Assembly (NCBI RefSeq): GCF_000739815.1
Contig: NZ_BBJJ01000013.1
Span: forward strand, 112,894 to 176,893
Reading direction: 5' to 3'
Source of the DNA: Paraburkholderia mimosarum LMG 23256 = NBRC 106338
Lineage (GTDB): Bacteria; Pseudomonadota; Gammaproteobacteria; Burkholderiales; Burkholderiaceae
DNA: 64,000 nucleotides
Positions 53,213 to 63,993 of this stretch are shown here, piece by piece. A model generated the notes under the pieces. That model was given only the letters and a program-made list of their open reading frames with translations, did no database searches and had not been told where the DNA came from. Each line of letters begins with the position of its first letter. Position 1 is the first letter of the stretch. The translations under genes and the position numbers were made by a program.

Positions 53213-55072
53213 ATGAACGATCGAACGAAAGCGGATGGCAAGCACCCAGAGCTGCCCGCGAACGACGGCCGGCGGCACTTCCTCAAAGTGGCGGGCGCGA
53301 GCGCCATCGCGGCGACAGGCATCGCGCGGGCCGCGGAGACCGCAACGCAGCAGCCGGAAAGCGCGGGCCGAACCCCGAACGCTCGAGATGCGACGCACGC
53401 AGCTCGTGTCGCACCGGAAAGCGCGCCGTCCGGCTACAACATCCTGTTCATCCTGACCGATCAGGAACGCTACTTCGACACATGGCCGTTCCCGGTGCCT
53501 GGCCGCGAAGGGCTGCGTCGCGACGGCATTACATTCACGCGACATCAGATCGCGTCCTGCGTGTGTTCGCCGTCGCGCTCGACGATCTATACGGGCCAGC
53601 ATACCCAGCACACCGGTGTGCTCGATAACGCAGGGGTGCCGTGGCAGACCGACATGTCGACGGACATCCGCACGATTGGCCATATGATGCACGACGCCGG
53701 CTACTACGCCGCGTACCTCGGAAAATGGCATCTGAGCGGTAGCCTGCACGAAACGAACAGTCCGTACAGCGCTCCGGTTTCGGAGTATCACCAGAAGATC
53801 AAGGAATACGGTTTCGACGACTATTTCGGTGTAGGCGACCTGATCGGGGAAGTGCGCGGTGGGTACAACTACGACGGCATCACGACCGAATCGGCGGTGA
53901 GCTGGATGCGCACGCGCGCACCGCAACTCGCGAAGGATGGCAAGCCGTGGTTTCTTGCGGTCAACCTCGTCAATCCTCATGATGTGATGTTCGTCAATAC
54001 CGATCCCCCTGGGTCGGAATTGCAGCGCGCCAACACGATGATCATCGGCAACGCAGCGCCGCCCGAAGACCATCTGTATCAGCAGGGCTGGAATAACGTG
54101 CCCCTGGCCGCTTCGCGCCGTCAGCCCTATGACGAGCCCGGCCGGCCGCCCGCGCATGGCATGTACAACAATGCGCATGTGCATCTGGTCGGGCGCTTTC
54201 CGTTTACGGACGAGCGGGTCCGCGTCTATCAAAACAATTATTTCAACTGCATCCGCGATTGCGATACGCACGTTGTGCGGCTCATGCAGACGCTGCAGTC
54301 GCTCGGCCTCGACGAAAAGACGATCGTCGTCATGACGGCCGACCACGGCGATCATGCCGGTGCGCACCAGCTTGTCGACAAGGGCGCGACTACCTATGCG
54401 CAGCAGAATCACGTACCGCTTGTGATCCGGCATCCCGCCTACCCGGGCGGCAAGCGCTGCAATGCGTTGACTTCGCACGTCGATATGGCGCCGACGCTGC
54501 TCGGTCTCACTGGTCTCGATGCAGCACGTCTACAGACGATTGGCGGCAACGCGCTGAAGGGGCACAATCTCACGCAACTGCTCGCCAGGCCTGAGCGAGC
54601 GCGAGTCGACACAGTCCGGCCGACGGCGCTTTTCAACTATGCGATGCTGCTCTACTACGACAGCGAGTGGATGATCAAGGAGTTCAAGACGTTGCACGAA
54701 AAAGGCGTGCCGGAGGAGGAAATCCGCCGCCGCGCGCTTGCGCAGCAGCCAGACTTCCGCCTGCGCGGCACAATCCGCAGCGTGTTCGATGGCCGTTATC
54801 GTTTCAGCCGCTATTTCTCGCCTCTCGAGTTCAATCGACCTACCTCGCTCGAAGCGCTGTTCGCGAAGAACGACGTCGAGGTCTACGACCTTGCTAACGA
54901 TCCAGGCGAAATGTACAACCTTGCGGTCGATCGCAAGCGAAACGGCGAATTGCTTCTCTCGTTGAATGACAAGCTCAATGAGACGATGGATCGCGAAGTG
55001 GGCGAAGACAGTCCTGACGTGATGCCGATTCGCGATGGCAAGGTACAGTTGCAACTGCGGGAGTCGATCTAG
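53213..55072 (+). CDS. Tat-exported type I sulfatase
   Basis: A 619-residue hydrolase that should cleave sulfate esters in the periplasm. A twin-arginine signal (RRHFLK at residues 20-25) precedes a hydrophobic stretch ending ARA. The sulfatase signature is CSPSRSTIYTG, with C118 as the residue converted to formylglycine (C-x-P-S-R). Metal-ligand segments are LTDQ (82-84) and ADHGDHAG. The start at 53213 has GGAG about seven bases upstream. The formylglycine-generating enzyme is not in this window. A LysR regulator diverges from it and an MFS transporter lies 588 bases downstream on the opposite strand. Confidence 0.9.
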   Translation: MNDRTKADGKHPELPANDGRRHFLKVAGASAIAATGIARAAETATQQPESAGRTPNARDATHAARVAPESAPSGYNILFILTDQERYFDTWPFPVPGREGLRRDGITFTRHQIASCVCSPSRSTIYTGQHTQHTGVLDNAGVPWQTDMSTDIRTIGHMMHDAGYYAAYLGKWHLSGSLHETNSPYSAPVSEYHQKIKEYGFDDYFGVGDLIGEVRGGYNYDGITTESAVSWMRTRAPQLAKDGKPWFLAVNLVNPHDVMFVNTDPPGSELQRANTMIIGNAAPPEDHLYQQGWNNVPLAASRRQPYDEPGRPPAHGMYNNAHVHLVGRFPFTDERVRVYQNNYFNCIRDCDTHVVRLMQTLQSLGLDEKTIVVMTADHGDHAGAHQLVDKGATTYAQQNHVPLVIRHPAYPGGKRCNALTSHVDMAPTLLGLTGLDAARLQTIGGNALKGHNLTQLLARPERARVDTVRPTALFNYAMLLYYDSEWMIKEFKTLHEKGVPEEEIRRRALAQQPDFRLRGTIRSVFDGRYRFSRYFSPLEFNRPTSLEALFAKNDVEVYDLANDPGEMYNLAVDRKRNGELLLSLNDKLNETMDREVGEDSPDVMPIRDGKVQLQLRESI

Positions 55073-55660
55073 GGCGGCCGGGAGATTCGCGGATCTAATC
55101 GTGGTGCGCAGAGTCCATGCATCTATCACCGCTTCAACCACGGCGCGGCGAAAGTGGCGTCGCTGTGACCGTATTGCACAGTCCTAGAGGATTGACTGTC
55201 AACTCGCCTCATTTCGTGGAGCAGCCCTTCGGATCGTCGTGCAGGCGCGTGCTGTCACCAGCACGCGCGTGGCCATTCACAATTGCAACGACCACGGTAC
55301 TGCCGTTGGAACGATTTCGCCTTTTTTGTTTCGCCTCACTGGCAACATGCGCATTGCCCCGAATTAGAAGGGCGGTGGGCATTTACGTAAATCCCGATTT
55401 CGACGCGGATCGTGCAGTTGCTGTACTCGCCCGGTCACGCGTCACAAATTGAATGCTGCTTGACCGGTCATGCCTTCATAGAGCGTGTTCGACGGCGGCA
55501 CGACGGTCAATCATGTGGGAAGTCGCCATGGACCACGTGTGACCGTGGCCCCTTGCGCCAGCGTTGCAAGCGTCGGTGCGTGCGGGAGGACGCTCAACAT
55601 GGGGATGTTCAAAAACATCGGCATGTCACACTTGGCGCTCGAATCGAGCCTCAGTGAAAG
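55073..55660. other. Intergenic region between convergent genes, no gene
   Basis: Nothing beyond weak inverted repeats (for example CCACGTGTGACCGTGG near 55530) was seen, and no frame can be supported. It probably includes the 3' ends of both transcripts. Confidence 0.35.
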
Positions 55661-57007
55661 TCAGTGGTTGGCCGACAGGGCGATATCCGCCTTTGCCGTA
55701 TCCAGACGCAGGCTGAACACAGCAAGCGCAGCCCCCGCGAGCGGAACCGCCAGTGCGAGAAAAAAGCCGGAAGGCCCTCCCCACGACAGAAACGTGCCGC
55801 CGATCGCAGATCCCGCGATCGCACCCGCACGTCCCATACCGATTGCCCACCCCGTTGCCGTGGCACGCAAAGCCGTCGGGTACGCGCCCGCGATCAGGTA
55901 GTTCAGCGCAATCTGCTGCCCGCCGATGCCAAAACCCGCTGCCCCCGCGAGAGCGAAGAAAAGTGCCCAGTTCGCGCCGGCATGACTCAGGCCGAGCGCA
56001 ATGACGATGCCAGAAGCGAACATCGCGCCAAGCAGAGTGCGTGTGTTCATGCGAGGCAAGAGAAACGAGAGCGGAATCGCACAAATGATGAACACGGCAT
56101 TGACGATCACAGTGCCGAGCGGTGCCTGTGCCGCCGGCAGACCGGCAGACTTGAGTACGGTGGGCAACCATGAGAGAAGCATGAACCACGCGACCCAGTT
56201 GAGCAGATAAACGGTCCAGATTGCGAGCGTTTTGCCTCCATAGCCGTCCCGGAACAGCGCACCGACGCTTGCCTTCTCAACGGCTTCTTCTGGCACGGTG
56301 AAGCGCACATCGGGTGGCAACGGCTGTGTCACGATCTTCGAGAGCGTCTTGTGCACGTATTGCTGCCCGCGCGCATCGCCCTGCGACGCCCGATAGTAGA
56401 GCGACTCGGGCAGCAGAAGCGCCGCGAGTACGAGCACGGCCAGCGGCACACCACCGCCTACGACAAAGATGCCCTGCCACCCAATGACAGGCAGCATCCG
56501 TGCGGCGAGCAAGCCTCCGAGCATGGCTCCCGCGGGCAGGCCGAGCAACACGCCGGTCATGATCGCGCCGCGCAGTCGTACCGGACCGTACTCGGCGGCG
56601 AGAGCGAGCAGCACCGGTGTGCAGCCGCCCATGCCCAATCCGGCAATGAAGCGCAACACCAGGATCTGTTGGGGATGACTCGCCCAGGAAGTGGCCAGCG
56701 TCGCGCAGCCAAAAAGCGCAAGGCCGATCATGATCGCGGGCCGGCGGCCTATGCGGTCGCCGACGAGACCCAGCGTCATCGCGCCAACGGTCATGCCGAT
56801 GATCCCGGCGGTCAGGATGGGTGCCAGCGCGCCGGCGGGGAGTTTGAACGCAGCGAGAATCGCTGGCCCGGTAAAGGCGATGGCCTGTGTATCGAAACCA
56901 TCGAGCAGCGCAATCAGCACGCAGATTGCGAGCACACGGCATTGGAACGCACCGAGCCGTTCTCTGTCGATCAACACCGGAATGGACCGAATAGAAGGGG
57001 GAATCAT
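55661..57007 (-). CDS. MFS transporter of the aromatic acid:H+ symporter type
   Basis: A 448-residue permease with twelve membrane helices. The family motifs are DGFDTQAIAFTGPAI in helix 1, GDRIGRRPAIM after helix 2 and RFIAGLGMGGCTPV in helix 4, matching the AAHS (PcaK/BenK-like) group that imports aromatic acids. GGAGAC lies before the ATG at 57007. It has no operon partner. It might feed a substrate released by the sulfatase (for example an aryl sulfate product), but this link is speculative. Confidence 0.88.
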   Translation of the reverse strand: MIPPSIRSIPVLIDRERLGAFQCRVLAICVLIALLDGFDTQAIAFTGPAILAAFKLPAGALAPILTAGIIGMTVGAMTLGLVGDRIGRRPAIMIGLALFGCATLATSWASHPQQILVLRFIAGLGMGGCTPVLLALAAEYGPVRLRGAIMTGVLLGLPAGAMLGGLLAARMLPVIGWQGIFVVGGGVPLAVLVLAALLLPESLYYRASQGDARGQQYVHKTLSKIVTQPLPPDVRFTVPEEAVEKASVGALFRDGYGGKTLAIWTVYLLNWVAWFMLLSWLPTVLKSAGLPAAQAPLGTVIVNAVFIICAIPLSFLLPRMNTRTLLGAMFASGIVIALGLSHAGANWALFFALAGAAGFGIGGQQIALNYLIAGAYPTALRATATGWAIGMGRAGAIAGSAIGGTFLSWGGPSGFFLALAVPLAGAALAVFSLRLDTAKADIALSANH

Positions 57008-57360
57008 GACGATGTCTCCAAAGCCCACGTTTCCTGCAGAAGCGTGGCAATTGTTTTTTTAAAATTCGGCTATCTACAACGCGGCGATCCATTCTTCATT
57101 GAGAAAAAAGCGCCAAACATATTGACTATTAGCTTGCTACGAATCCATCCAAGCATAGATCGCCGCAATTCGCCTTGTCCAACACCTAAAAGGTATCGAT
57201 CCATACCTTTACGGCATGATTTTTGGAGGGGTGGTCGATTGCCAAAAGTACGCGGCGTGTAAACCCTGGTATCAAGTTGTGTTGTCAACGAGACGATGTA
57301 CGTGCAAGCTAATACGCCGAATCATCGCGTCCTATCGGGTAACGGCATCATTTTATATCG
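57008..57360. other. Divergent promoter region
   Basis: 353 bp between the transporter and a chemoreceptor gene. It is AT-rich and probably carries promoters for both. No clear operator was recognised. Confidence 0.35.
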
Positions 57361-58566
57361 ATGATCGAAAAGAAGAAGCACATGAAGATCTCTCACGAAG
57401 GCATGCTCAATCACCAGCCGAACCGGCTACAGCAACGTGCGAATGCGTTCACGGTTCGCCATCGCATTCTGCTTTACTTCGGCGGATGCATGACAACCAC
57501 ACTGGCTGTTTTGAGCGTTGCCATCACCGCTCTCATCGAGCGCACGACCGAAGCTCGGACAATTGCGCTGATAGTTGCAGCCGTTGCTGCTTTCCTGCTA
57601 TTTCTCGCGTCGCTCCTCGGAATGCTCACCTTTACGAGGGTGGTCCACGGCGGCCTGCTTCGCATGCGAGCGAAGTTCGCTGAACTGGCGGACACGCTGG
57701 ATATATCGCGGCGGGCGGCGAGTCCACGCATGGATGAATTCGGACTCGCGGCAGTCGAGTTTGACCGCATGCTCTCGCGCATCGAGTCGGCGATCATCGC
57801 TGTTTCCGCATCGGCGCAGGGCGTCGCGACCGCAACCGGCGAGATCGCCTCCGGGAATCTCGACCTCTCCTCGCGCACCGAGCAGCAAGCCGCGTCACTG
57901 GAGGAAACCGCCTCCAGCATGCTGCAACTCTCGGATACGGTCAGGGGCAATGCCAGCAGCGCGCAACAAGCCAATCACGCAGCCAGATCGGCGGTTCAGT
58001 TTGCACAGCGAAGCAGCGTAGCGGTGTCTGAAATGGTCAGCACCATCGGCGACGTGAGTGAGAATTCCAAAAGGATCGCGGAGATAAACGGGCTCATCGA
58101 AGGCGTGGCGTTCCAGACGAATATTCTGGCGTTGAATGCCGCTGTCGAAGCAGCGCGCGCCGGTGAGCAAGGTCGAGGGTTTGCTGTGGTGGCCGGCGAA
58201 GTGCGAAGCCTCGCACAGCGCACCTCTGCCGCTGCCCGGGAAATCAAATTGTTGATCGCAACGTCTTCCTCGACAGTGGAAATGAGCCTGAGCCGCGCGG
58301 CAGATGTCAAAGACTCGATGGACGAAGTCCATCGAGCGATTGCAAAAGTGTCCAGTCTCGTGGATGAAATTGCCTGCGCCACGGAAGAACAAAGTCGGAG
58401 TCTGGGCGAAATCAGCCAGGCGGTTTCGCAAATGGAGGGCGTCACGCAGCAGAATGCGGCGCTCGTGGAGCAAATTGCTGCCGCATCCGAGGCGCTGCGA
58501 GAGCAGGCAAAGGGCTTGCGGGCAACGGTAGATCAATTTACGCTGCGAACGGCCATATCGACGTAA
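57361..58566 (+). CDS. Methyl-accepting chemotaxis protein without a large sensor domain
   Basis: A 401-residue receptor. Two membrane helices (about 33-58 and 65-92) are joined by only a few residues, so no periplasmic ligand domain exists. A short HAMP-like linker and a full signalling domain follow, with tip [35 protein letters not shown]. It may sense membrane or internal signals or act with another receptor. The first ATG is used, and an ATG seven codons later is also possible. The gene sits upstream of the regulator and creatine operon on the same strand. Confidence 0.86.
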   Translation: MIEKKKHMKISHEGMLNHQPNRLQQRANAFTVRHRILLYFGGCMTTTLAVLSVAITALIERTTEARTIALIVAAVAAFLLFLASLLGMLTFTRVVHGGLLRMRAKFAELADTLDISRRAASPRMDEFGLAAVEFDRMLSRIESAIIAVSASAQGVATATGEIASGNLDLSSRTEQQAASLEETASSMLQLSDTVRGNASSAQQANHAARSAVQFAQRSSVAVSEMVSTIGDVSENSKRIAEINGLIEGVAFQTNILALNAAVEAARAGEQGRGFAVVAGEVRSLAQRTSAAAREIKLLIATSSSTVEMSLSRAADVKDSMDEVHRAIAKVSSLVDEIACATEEQSRSLGEISQAVSQMEGVTQQNAALVEQIAAASEALREQAKGLRATVDQFTLRTAIST

Positions 58567-58801
58567 CCTTGGCTCAGTGCATCACGGCGCTGCGAGCCGT
58601 TTAGCCAATGCAGATTCCGATTCGCCTTGCTGCACCGCTGTCGGGCGATTCCGGCCTGGTAGCCCCATTGCGGACTATTGGCCCCAACCCGTTCTCAGTT
58701 GTGATGTGCTGCCGTCACTCGTGATAGGAGCGCGAGATGAATTTCCCCTATACTCGCCGAAGCACTACCGTGGTCATGCTTGCGGTTAAACCGATCTTCC
58801 G

Positions 58802-59818
58802 ATGTCAACGACACTATCCAGACTGTCTGCGCCCACCAAGGTACGTGACGGCATGCACGATCTGCGGGTCATGCGCTATGGCTTCCTCTTGGTCGAAAAC
58901 TTTTCCCTGATTGCACTGGGTTCAGCCATCGACCCTCTTCGCATTGCCAATATGATCGTCGGGCGGCGTGTGTACGACTATCGCCTGATCGGTCCGGGCT
59001 GCGACTTCGTTTCATCGAGTGACGGAATCCGGGTGGTGCCTGACGTCTCGATGGCGGACAGCGAGGCTTTCGATGTGGTGTTCGTCGTTGGGCCCAACCC
59101 CATTCCGAAAAAGGGGATTGGCGCAGTTCTCGACTGGTTGCGTCGGCAGGCGGGGAAGGGCGCCGCACTGGGCGGCCTCGACACCGGGAGCTACTTCCTG
59201 GCGCGTGCCGGATTGCTGAACGGATATCGCTGCACGATTCACTGGGAAGATCAGGATGTGCTCACGGAGCAGTTCCCTAAGCTGACTGTTTCCACTCGGC
59301 TGTTCGAGATCGACCGGAATCGCTATACCTGCAGCGGCGGTGTTGCGCCGCTCGATCTGATGGTGCATCTGCTTGCGAACCCGCCCGGTAGCCAGGCACT
59401 GGCGGCGCGTGTTCTCGAATTGCTGGTTGCCGAGCCGCGCAGCCGCGAATATCGTCAGCAGACGTCTTTGCGCCAATATATCGGCGCGGAGCATGCCAAG
59501 CTGGACGAGGCATTGCAACTCATGGAAAGCAACGTCGAAGAGCCGCTTGCCGTACCGGAGATTGCGTCTCACCTCGGGGTCTCGCAAAGGCAGCTGCAGC
59601 GATGGTTCGACGAACGGCTTGGTAAATCGCCGGCGGAGGCATACCTCGAGATTCGGCTCTTGCGGGCCCGGCAGCTCCTGTATCGCACGGCAACCTCGCT
59701 CGAAGAAGTCGCCGTGCGCACCGGTTTCACATCCACAACCCACTTCTCCACGCGCTACAAGGCGCAATTCCAGATCTCGCCAATCGCCGACAGGCGTCGC
59801 TATCAGAACGCGCTGTAG
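58802..59818 (+). CDS. GlxA-type AraC-family regulator (SouR/GbdR-like)
   Basis: A 338-residue regulator. An N-terminal DJ-1/PfpI-like glutamine-amidotransferase-type domain (about 25-190, starting LRVMRYGFLLVENFSLIALGSAIDPLRIAN) is fused to a C-terminal AraC/XylS double helix-turn-helix (about 230-330, EPLAVPEIASHLGVSQRQLQRWFDERLG). This layout is shared with GbdR and SouR, which respond to glycine betaine and sarcosine in Pseudomonas. It lies directly upstream of creatinase, glyA and serine deaminase on the same strand, so control of creatine/sarcosine use is a good inference. The inducer is not proven. Confidence 0.88.
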   Translation: MSTTLSRLSAPTKVRDGMHDLRVMRYGFLLVENFSLIALGSAIDPLRIANMIVGRRVYDYRLIGPGCDFVSSSDGIRVVPDVSMADSEAFDVVFVVGPNPIPKKGIGAVLDWLRRQAGKGAALGGLDTGSYFLARAGLLNGYRCTIHWEDQDVLTEQFPKLTVSTRLFEIDRNRYTCSGGVAPLDLMVHLLANPPGSQALAARVLELLVAEPRSREYRQQTSLRQYIGAEHAKLDEALQLMESNVEEPLAVPEIASHLGVSQRQLQRWFDERLGKSPAEAYLEIRLLRARQLLYRTATSLEEVAVRTGFTSTTHFSTRYKAQFQISPIADRRRYQNAL

Positions 59819-59953
59819 TTCCTCCTGGCCCGGCCGGGCACACACCCGCCCAGCGCCGCTCGCGCATTAACCGAGTCACCGTCAGCGCGTGTGCCGTTGG
59901 GCAGTGTGCTCGCACGTACAAAACAAACAGGCGATGGACTTCATGGTTAACCC

Positions 59954-59967
59954 GATTTGGCCAAATC
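59954..59967. promoter_or_regulatory. Palindrome upstream of the creatinase gene
   Basis: GATTTGGCCAAATC is a perfect 14-bp palindrome about 100 bases before the creatinase start, in the 244-base gap after the regulator gene. It is a good candidate operator for the creatine operon. AraC-family proteins often prefer direct repeats, so another regulator is possible. Confidence 0.45.
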
Positions 59968-60062
59968 AGGGATTACATTGTCCATTTCGGAAAATCTAAA
60001 AACTCTCAAACTTCTACCATCTGCTCATACCCACCACGCTTTTTTCACCCTGGAGCGAGCTC

Positions 60063-61274
60063 ATGAAGATGGAGAACCTGATTCGAATCGAGAATGGCGA
60101 GAAGGTGAAGCACACCTTTTCCGATGAGGAGTACGCCACCCGTCAGCGCAAACTGCGCGAGCTGATGGCGCGCGAGAACATCGACGCCGTGCTTTTCACG
60201 TCGTACCACAACATCAACTATTACTCGGACTTTCTCTACTGCTCATTCGGTAGAAAGTACGGTCTCGTCGTCACGCCGTCGAAGGTCGTCTCTATCTCTG
60301 CCAATATCGACGGTGGTCAGCCGTGGCGTCGCACGGTCGGCGACTACAACGTGGTCTACACCGACTGGCAGCGCGATAACTTCTTCCGCGCCGTGCAGGG
60401 CGAGATCGACAACAAGGGGCGCGTTGGCATCGAGTTCGATCACGTGCCGCTCGAAGTGATGTCGAAGCTGAAAGCTGCGCTGCCGTCAGTCGAGTTCGTC
60501 GACGTCAGCGCCCAGACGATGCGCATGCGCATGATCAAATCCGACGAAGAGATCGCGTTGATCAAGCATGGCGCGAACGTATGCGATATCGGTGGCGCAG
60601 CGCTCGCCGCCGCTGTCCACGAGGGCGCGCCCGAGCATGAGGTTGCGCTCGCTTCCACGCAGGCGATGGTGCGCGAAATCGCGCGCCGCTTTCCTGATTC
60701 GGAACTGATGGACACGTGGACGTGGTTCCAGTCGGGCATCAATACGGATGGCGCTCACAATCCAGTCACGACGAGAAAGGTGCAAAAGGGCGACATCCTC
60801 AGCCTGAACTGCTTCTCGATGATCGCAGGCTACTACACGGCGCTGGAACGCACGATGTTCTTCGACCATTGCCCCGACGAGCATTTGCGCCTATGGAAGG
60901 TCAATGTGGAAGTGCACGAGGCTGGCCTGAAGCTGATCAAGCCGGGTGCCCGTTGCTGCGATATCGCGCTCGAGCTCAACAAGATTTACGCCGAATACGG
61001 GCTGTTGCAATACCGCACATTCGGCTATGGCCACTCGTTCGGCGTGCTGTCGCACTACTACGGCCGCGAGGCAGGGCTCGAACTGCGCGAAGACATCGAC
61101 ACGGTGCTTGAGCCCAACATGGTCGTTTCGATGGAGCCGATGATCATGCTGCCCGAGGGCCAGCCCGGCGCTGGCGGCTATCGCGAGCACGACATCCTCG
61201 TGGTCGGTGAAAAGGGCGCCACCAACATCACGGCTTTCCCATACGGTCCGCAGCACAACATCATCAAAGGCTGA
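60063..61274 (+). CDS. Creatinase (creatine amidinohydrolase)
   Basis: A 403-residue enzyme with the exact length and pattern of Pseudomonas creatinase. It hydrolyses creatine to sarcosine and urea (EC 3.5.3.3) in the cytoplasm. The fold is the pita-bread M24 type, but without the metal ligands of peptidases. The catalytic histidine is H232 in [13 protein letters not shown]. Highly conserved blocks include [36 protein letters not shown] and [19 protein letters not shown]. The start has GGAGCGAGC upstream. It opens a cluster whose next genes handle glycine and serine. No urease is seen here to use the urea. Confidence 0.95.
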   Translation: MKMENLIRIENGEKVKHTFSDEEYATRQRKLRELMARENIDAVLFTSYHNINYYSDFLYCSFGRKYGLVVTPSKVVSISANIDGGQPWRRTVGDYNVVYTDWQRDNFFRAVQGEIDNKGRVGIEFDHVPLEVMSKLKAALPSVEFVDVSAQTMRMRMIKSDEEIALIKHGANVCDIGGAALAAAVHEGAPEHEVALASTQAMVREIARRFPDSELMDTWTWFQSGINTDGAHNPVTTRKVQKGDILSLNCFSMIAGYYTALERTMFFDHCPDEHLRLWKVNVEVHEAGLKLIKPGARCCDIALELNKIYAEYGLLQYRTFGYGHSFGVLSHYYGREAGLELREDIDTVLEPNMVVSMEPMIMLPEGQPGAGGYREHDILVVGEKGATNITAFPYGPQHNIIKG

Positions 61275-61338
61275 CCGGTTATCGCTGCCCCGCGGCGCAT
61301 GCCGCGGGTACTTCTTTCGCTGTGGAGGAGACACGACC

Positions 61339-62598
61339 GTGTTTTCGAGGGAACAAACGATTGCCGGATTTGATCCGGATCTCGCCGAGGCAATGCGTCT
61401 CGAGCGCGCGCGTCAGGAAGCGCATATCGAACTGATTGCATCCGAGAACTATGCGAGCCCGCGCGTGCTCGAGGCGCAAGGCTCCGTCCTCACCAACAAG
61501 TATGCCGAGGGCTATCCCGGCAAACGCTACTACGGCGGTTGTGAGCACGTCGATGTGGTCGAGCAGCTGGCAATTGCACGCGCCAAAGCGCTGTTCGGGG
61601 CTGACTTCGCGAACGTGCAGCCGCATAGCGGATCGCAGGCCAATGCGGCCGTGTACCTCGCCTTGCTCTCGCCCGGCGATACGATTCTGGGAATGAGTCT
61701 CGCGCATGGCGGACATCTCACGCATGGCGCGAAGGTTTCCTTCTCGGGGAAGATCTTCAACGCGGTGCAATACGGGGTGGACGCGAAGACCGGTCTCATT
61801 GATTACGAAGAGGTCGAACGTCTCGCGATCGAGCATCGTCCGCGCATGATCGTGGCGGGCTTCTCCGCCTACTCACGCATCATGGATTTTGCGACGTTCA
61901 GGAGCATTGCAGACAAGGTGGGGGCGTGGCTCTTCGTGGATATGGCGCATGTGGCGGGGCTTGTCGCCGCGGGTCTGTATCCGAACCCGGTGCCGTTCGC
62001 CGATGTCGTGACCACGACGACGCACAAGACGTTGCGGGGCCCCCGCGGCGGCATGATTCTCGGTCGCGCGAACGCGGAAATCGAAAGGAAGCTGAACGCG
62101 ATGGTGTTCCCGGGCACGCAGGGCGGCCCGTTGATGCACGTGATCGCCGCCAAGGCGGTCGCGTTCAGGGAGGCACAGAGCCCGGAATTCAGGGCGTACC
62201 AGCAACGCACGCTCGCCAACGCGCGCGCCATGGTGGAGGTTTTCACTGCGCGCGGCTACGACGTCGTCTCGGGCGGCACGGACGACCATCTGTTCCTCGT
62301 GAGTCTCGTCAGGAAAGGCATAACCGGAAAGGACGCGGACGCTGCCCTCGACCGGGTTCATATCACGGTGAACAAGAACGCCGTACCCAACGATCCACAA
62401 TCGCCGTTCGTCACGAGCGGCATTCGCATCGGCACGCCGGCGATCACCACCCGCGGCTTCGAGGAAAGCGATGCCGCTTTGACCGCAAGGCTGATTTGTG
62501 ACGTGCTCGACCATCTGGGGGATGCGCAGGTCGAAGCCCGCGTGCGCGACGAAGTCGCGCAGCTGTGCGCCCGCTACCCGGTCTACCGGGATCTGTGA
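61339..62598 (+). CDS. glyA: Serine hydroxymethyltransferase
   Basis: A 419-residue PLP enzyme that interconverts glycine and serine with methylenetetrahydrofolate. The PLP lysine is K230 in [16 protein letters not shown], and D201 (DMAHVAG) and the segment [12 protein letters not shown] are conserved. The GTG at 61339 has GGAGGAG eight bases upstream, which decides against a longer frame starting inside creatinase. Its 64-base gap to creatinase and 7-base gap to the serine deaminase gene suggest one operon. It is probably a second, catabolic copy beside the housekeeping glyA. Confidence 0.95.
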   Translation: MFSREQTIAGFDPDLAEAMRLERARQEAHIELIASENYASPRVLEAQGSVLTNKYAEGYPGKRYYGGCEHVDVVEQLAIARAKALFGADFANVQPHSGSQANAAVYLALLSPGDTILGMSLAHGGHLTHGAKVSFSGKIFNAVQYGVDAKTGLIDYEEVERLAIEHRPRMIVAGFSAYSRIMDFATFRSIADKVGAWLFVDMAHVAGLVAAGLYPNPVPFADVVTTTTHKTLRGPRGGMILGRANAEIERKLNAMVFPGTQGGPLMHVIAAKAVAFREAQSPEFRAYQQRTLANARAMVEVFTARGYDVVSGGTDDHLFLVSLVRKGITGKDADAALDRVHITVNKNAVPNDPQSPFVTSGIRIGTPAITTRGFEESDAALTARLICDVLDHLGDAQVEARVRDEVAQLCARYPVYRDL

Positions 62599-62605
62599 GG
62601 ATGCC

Positions 62606-63982
62606 ATGAACGTGAGCGCATTCGATCTGTTCAAGATTGGAATTGGTCCCTCCAGCTCGCACACAGTAGGGCCCATGATCGCCGCATGCAGGTTTGCCGG
62701 ACGTTTGCGCGATCGTTCCCTGCTCGCCCGCCTGTGCTCGATGCGCATTGAACTGTTCGGTTCGCTTGGTGCAACCGGAAAGGGGCATGGCACTGACAAG
62801 GCGGTGCTGCTCGGCCTCGAGGGGAATCTGCCCGATACGATTGATCCCGACTATGCGGAACAGCGCGTCGCCGCCATACGCGCCACGAAGGAACTGGATC
62901 TGGTGGGCGAGCGCCGGATCGCCTTCGATGAAAAGACGCAGATAGCTTTTCTGCGGCGCGAGGTCCTCCCGCTGCATCCGAATGGAATGCGCTTCACGGC
63001 GCTCGATACGAATGGATCGGTGCTGGATACGCAGGCGTACTACTCGGTGGGCGGCGGCTTCGTCGTCAACGATGCCGGCGAGCGGCTCAATGGCCTGCCC
63101 GGTACGAACGACGTGCCGTATCCGTTTCGGACCGGCGTGGATCTCTTGCGCCTCTGCGGGGAGAGTGGTCTGTCGATCGCCGACGTGATGCTGGCGAATG
63201 AGTCCACGTGGCGCACGCCCGAAGCGGTGCGCGCGGGCCTGCTGACGATTCGCGACGTGATGGCGGCATCGATTGCACGCGGGTGCGCGATCGAGGGCAC
63301 ACTACCCGGTCCGCTGAAGGTCCGCAGGCGCGCCTCAGCGGTCTACCAGCAGTTGAAGGCGCAATCGGAAGAGTGCCTGCGAGATCCCTTGTCGATGATC
63401 GACTGGATCAACCTCTATGCCATGGCCGTGAACGAGGAAAACGCAGCGGGGGGCCGCATCGTTACCGCACCGACCAACGGCGCGGCGGGGATCATCCCGG
63501 CTGTGCTCCAGTACTACACCAGATTCGTGCCGGGCTCCGGCGATGACGGCGCGGTGACGTTTCTTCTGACCGCCGCCGCGATCGGTCTGCTCTATAAGGA
63601 GAACGCGTCGATATCGGGCGCCGAGGTGGGGTGTCAGGGGGAAGTGGGCGTGGCGTGTTCGATGGCGGCTGCTGCGCTTGCGGCAGTCCTGGGTGGTACG
63701 CCTGAGCAGGTCGAGAACGCCGCCGAGATCGGCATGGAGCACAACCTCGGCATGACTTGTGATCCGGTCGGCGGCCTCGTGCAGATTCCGTGCATCGAGC
63801 GCAACGCCATGGGGGCCGTGAAAGCCGTCAACGCAGCCCGGATGGCGCTCAGGGGTAACGGCAAGCATTACGTTTCGCTCGACAAGGTCATCAAGACGAT
63901 GCGTGAAACGGGTGCCGACATGAAAACCAAATACAAGGAAACTTCGCGCGGAGGCCTTGCGGTCAACGTGATCGAGTGCTGA
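62606..63982 (+). CDS. sdaA: L-serine ammonia-lyase (iron-sulfur type)
   Basis: A 458-residue single-chain L-serine dehydratase that turns serine into pyruvate and ammonia. It begins [23 protein letters not shown] and has the alpha-domain segment [22 protein letters not shown] with the iron-sulfur cysteines, followed by [10 protein letters not shown]. The beta domain is N-terminal and alpha C-terminal, the usual order. GTGAGG precedes the ATG. The gene completes a route from creatine-derived glycine to pyruvate. Confidence 0.93.
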   Translation: MNVSAFDLFKIGIGPSSSHTVGPMIAACRFAGRLRDRSLLARLCSMRIELFGSLGATGKGHGTDKAVLLGLEGNLPDTIDPDYAEQRVAAIRATKELDLVGERRIAFDEKTQIAFLRREVLPLHPNGMRFTALDTNGSVLDTQAYYSVGGGFVVNDAGERLNGLPGTNDVPYPFRTGVDLLRLCGESGLSIADVMLANESTWRTPEAVRAGLLTIRDVMAASIARGCAIEGTLPGPLKVRRRASAVYQQLKAQSEECLRDPLSMIDWINLYAMAVNEENAAGGRIVTAPTNGAAGIIPAVLQYYTRFVPGSGDDGAVTFLLTAAAIGLLYKENASISGAEVGCQGEVGVACSMAAAALAAVLGGTPEQVENAAEIGMEHNLGMTCDPVGGLVQIPCIERNAMGAVKAVNAARMALRGNGKHYVSLDKVIKTMRETGADMKTKYKETSRGGLAVNVIEC

Positions 63983-63993
63983 GGGAGGAAGAC

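Noticed and set aside
53162..54478. A 438-codon frame opposite the sulfatase gene
   Set aside because: Antisense shadow without a recognisable domain.
60063..61274. Xaa-Pro aminopeptidase instead of creatinase
   Set aside because: It shares the M24 fold, but H232 in GAHNPV and the blocks around it match creatinase at the exact family length.
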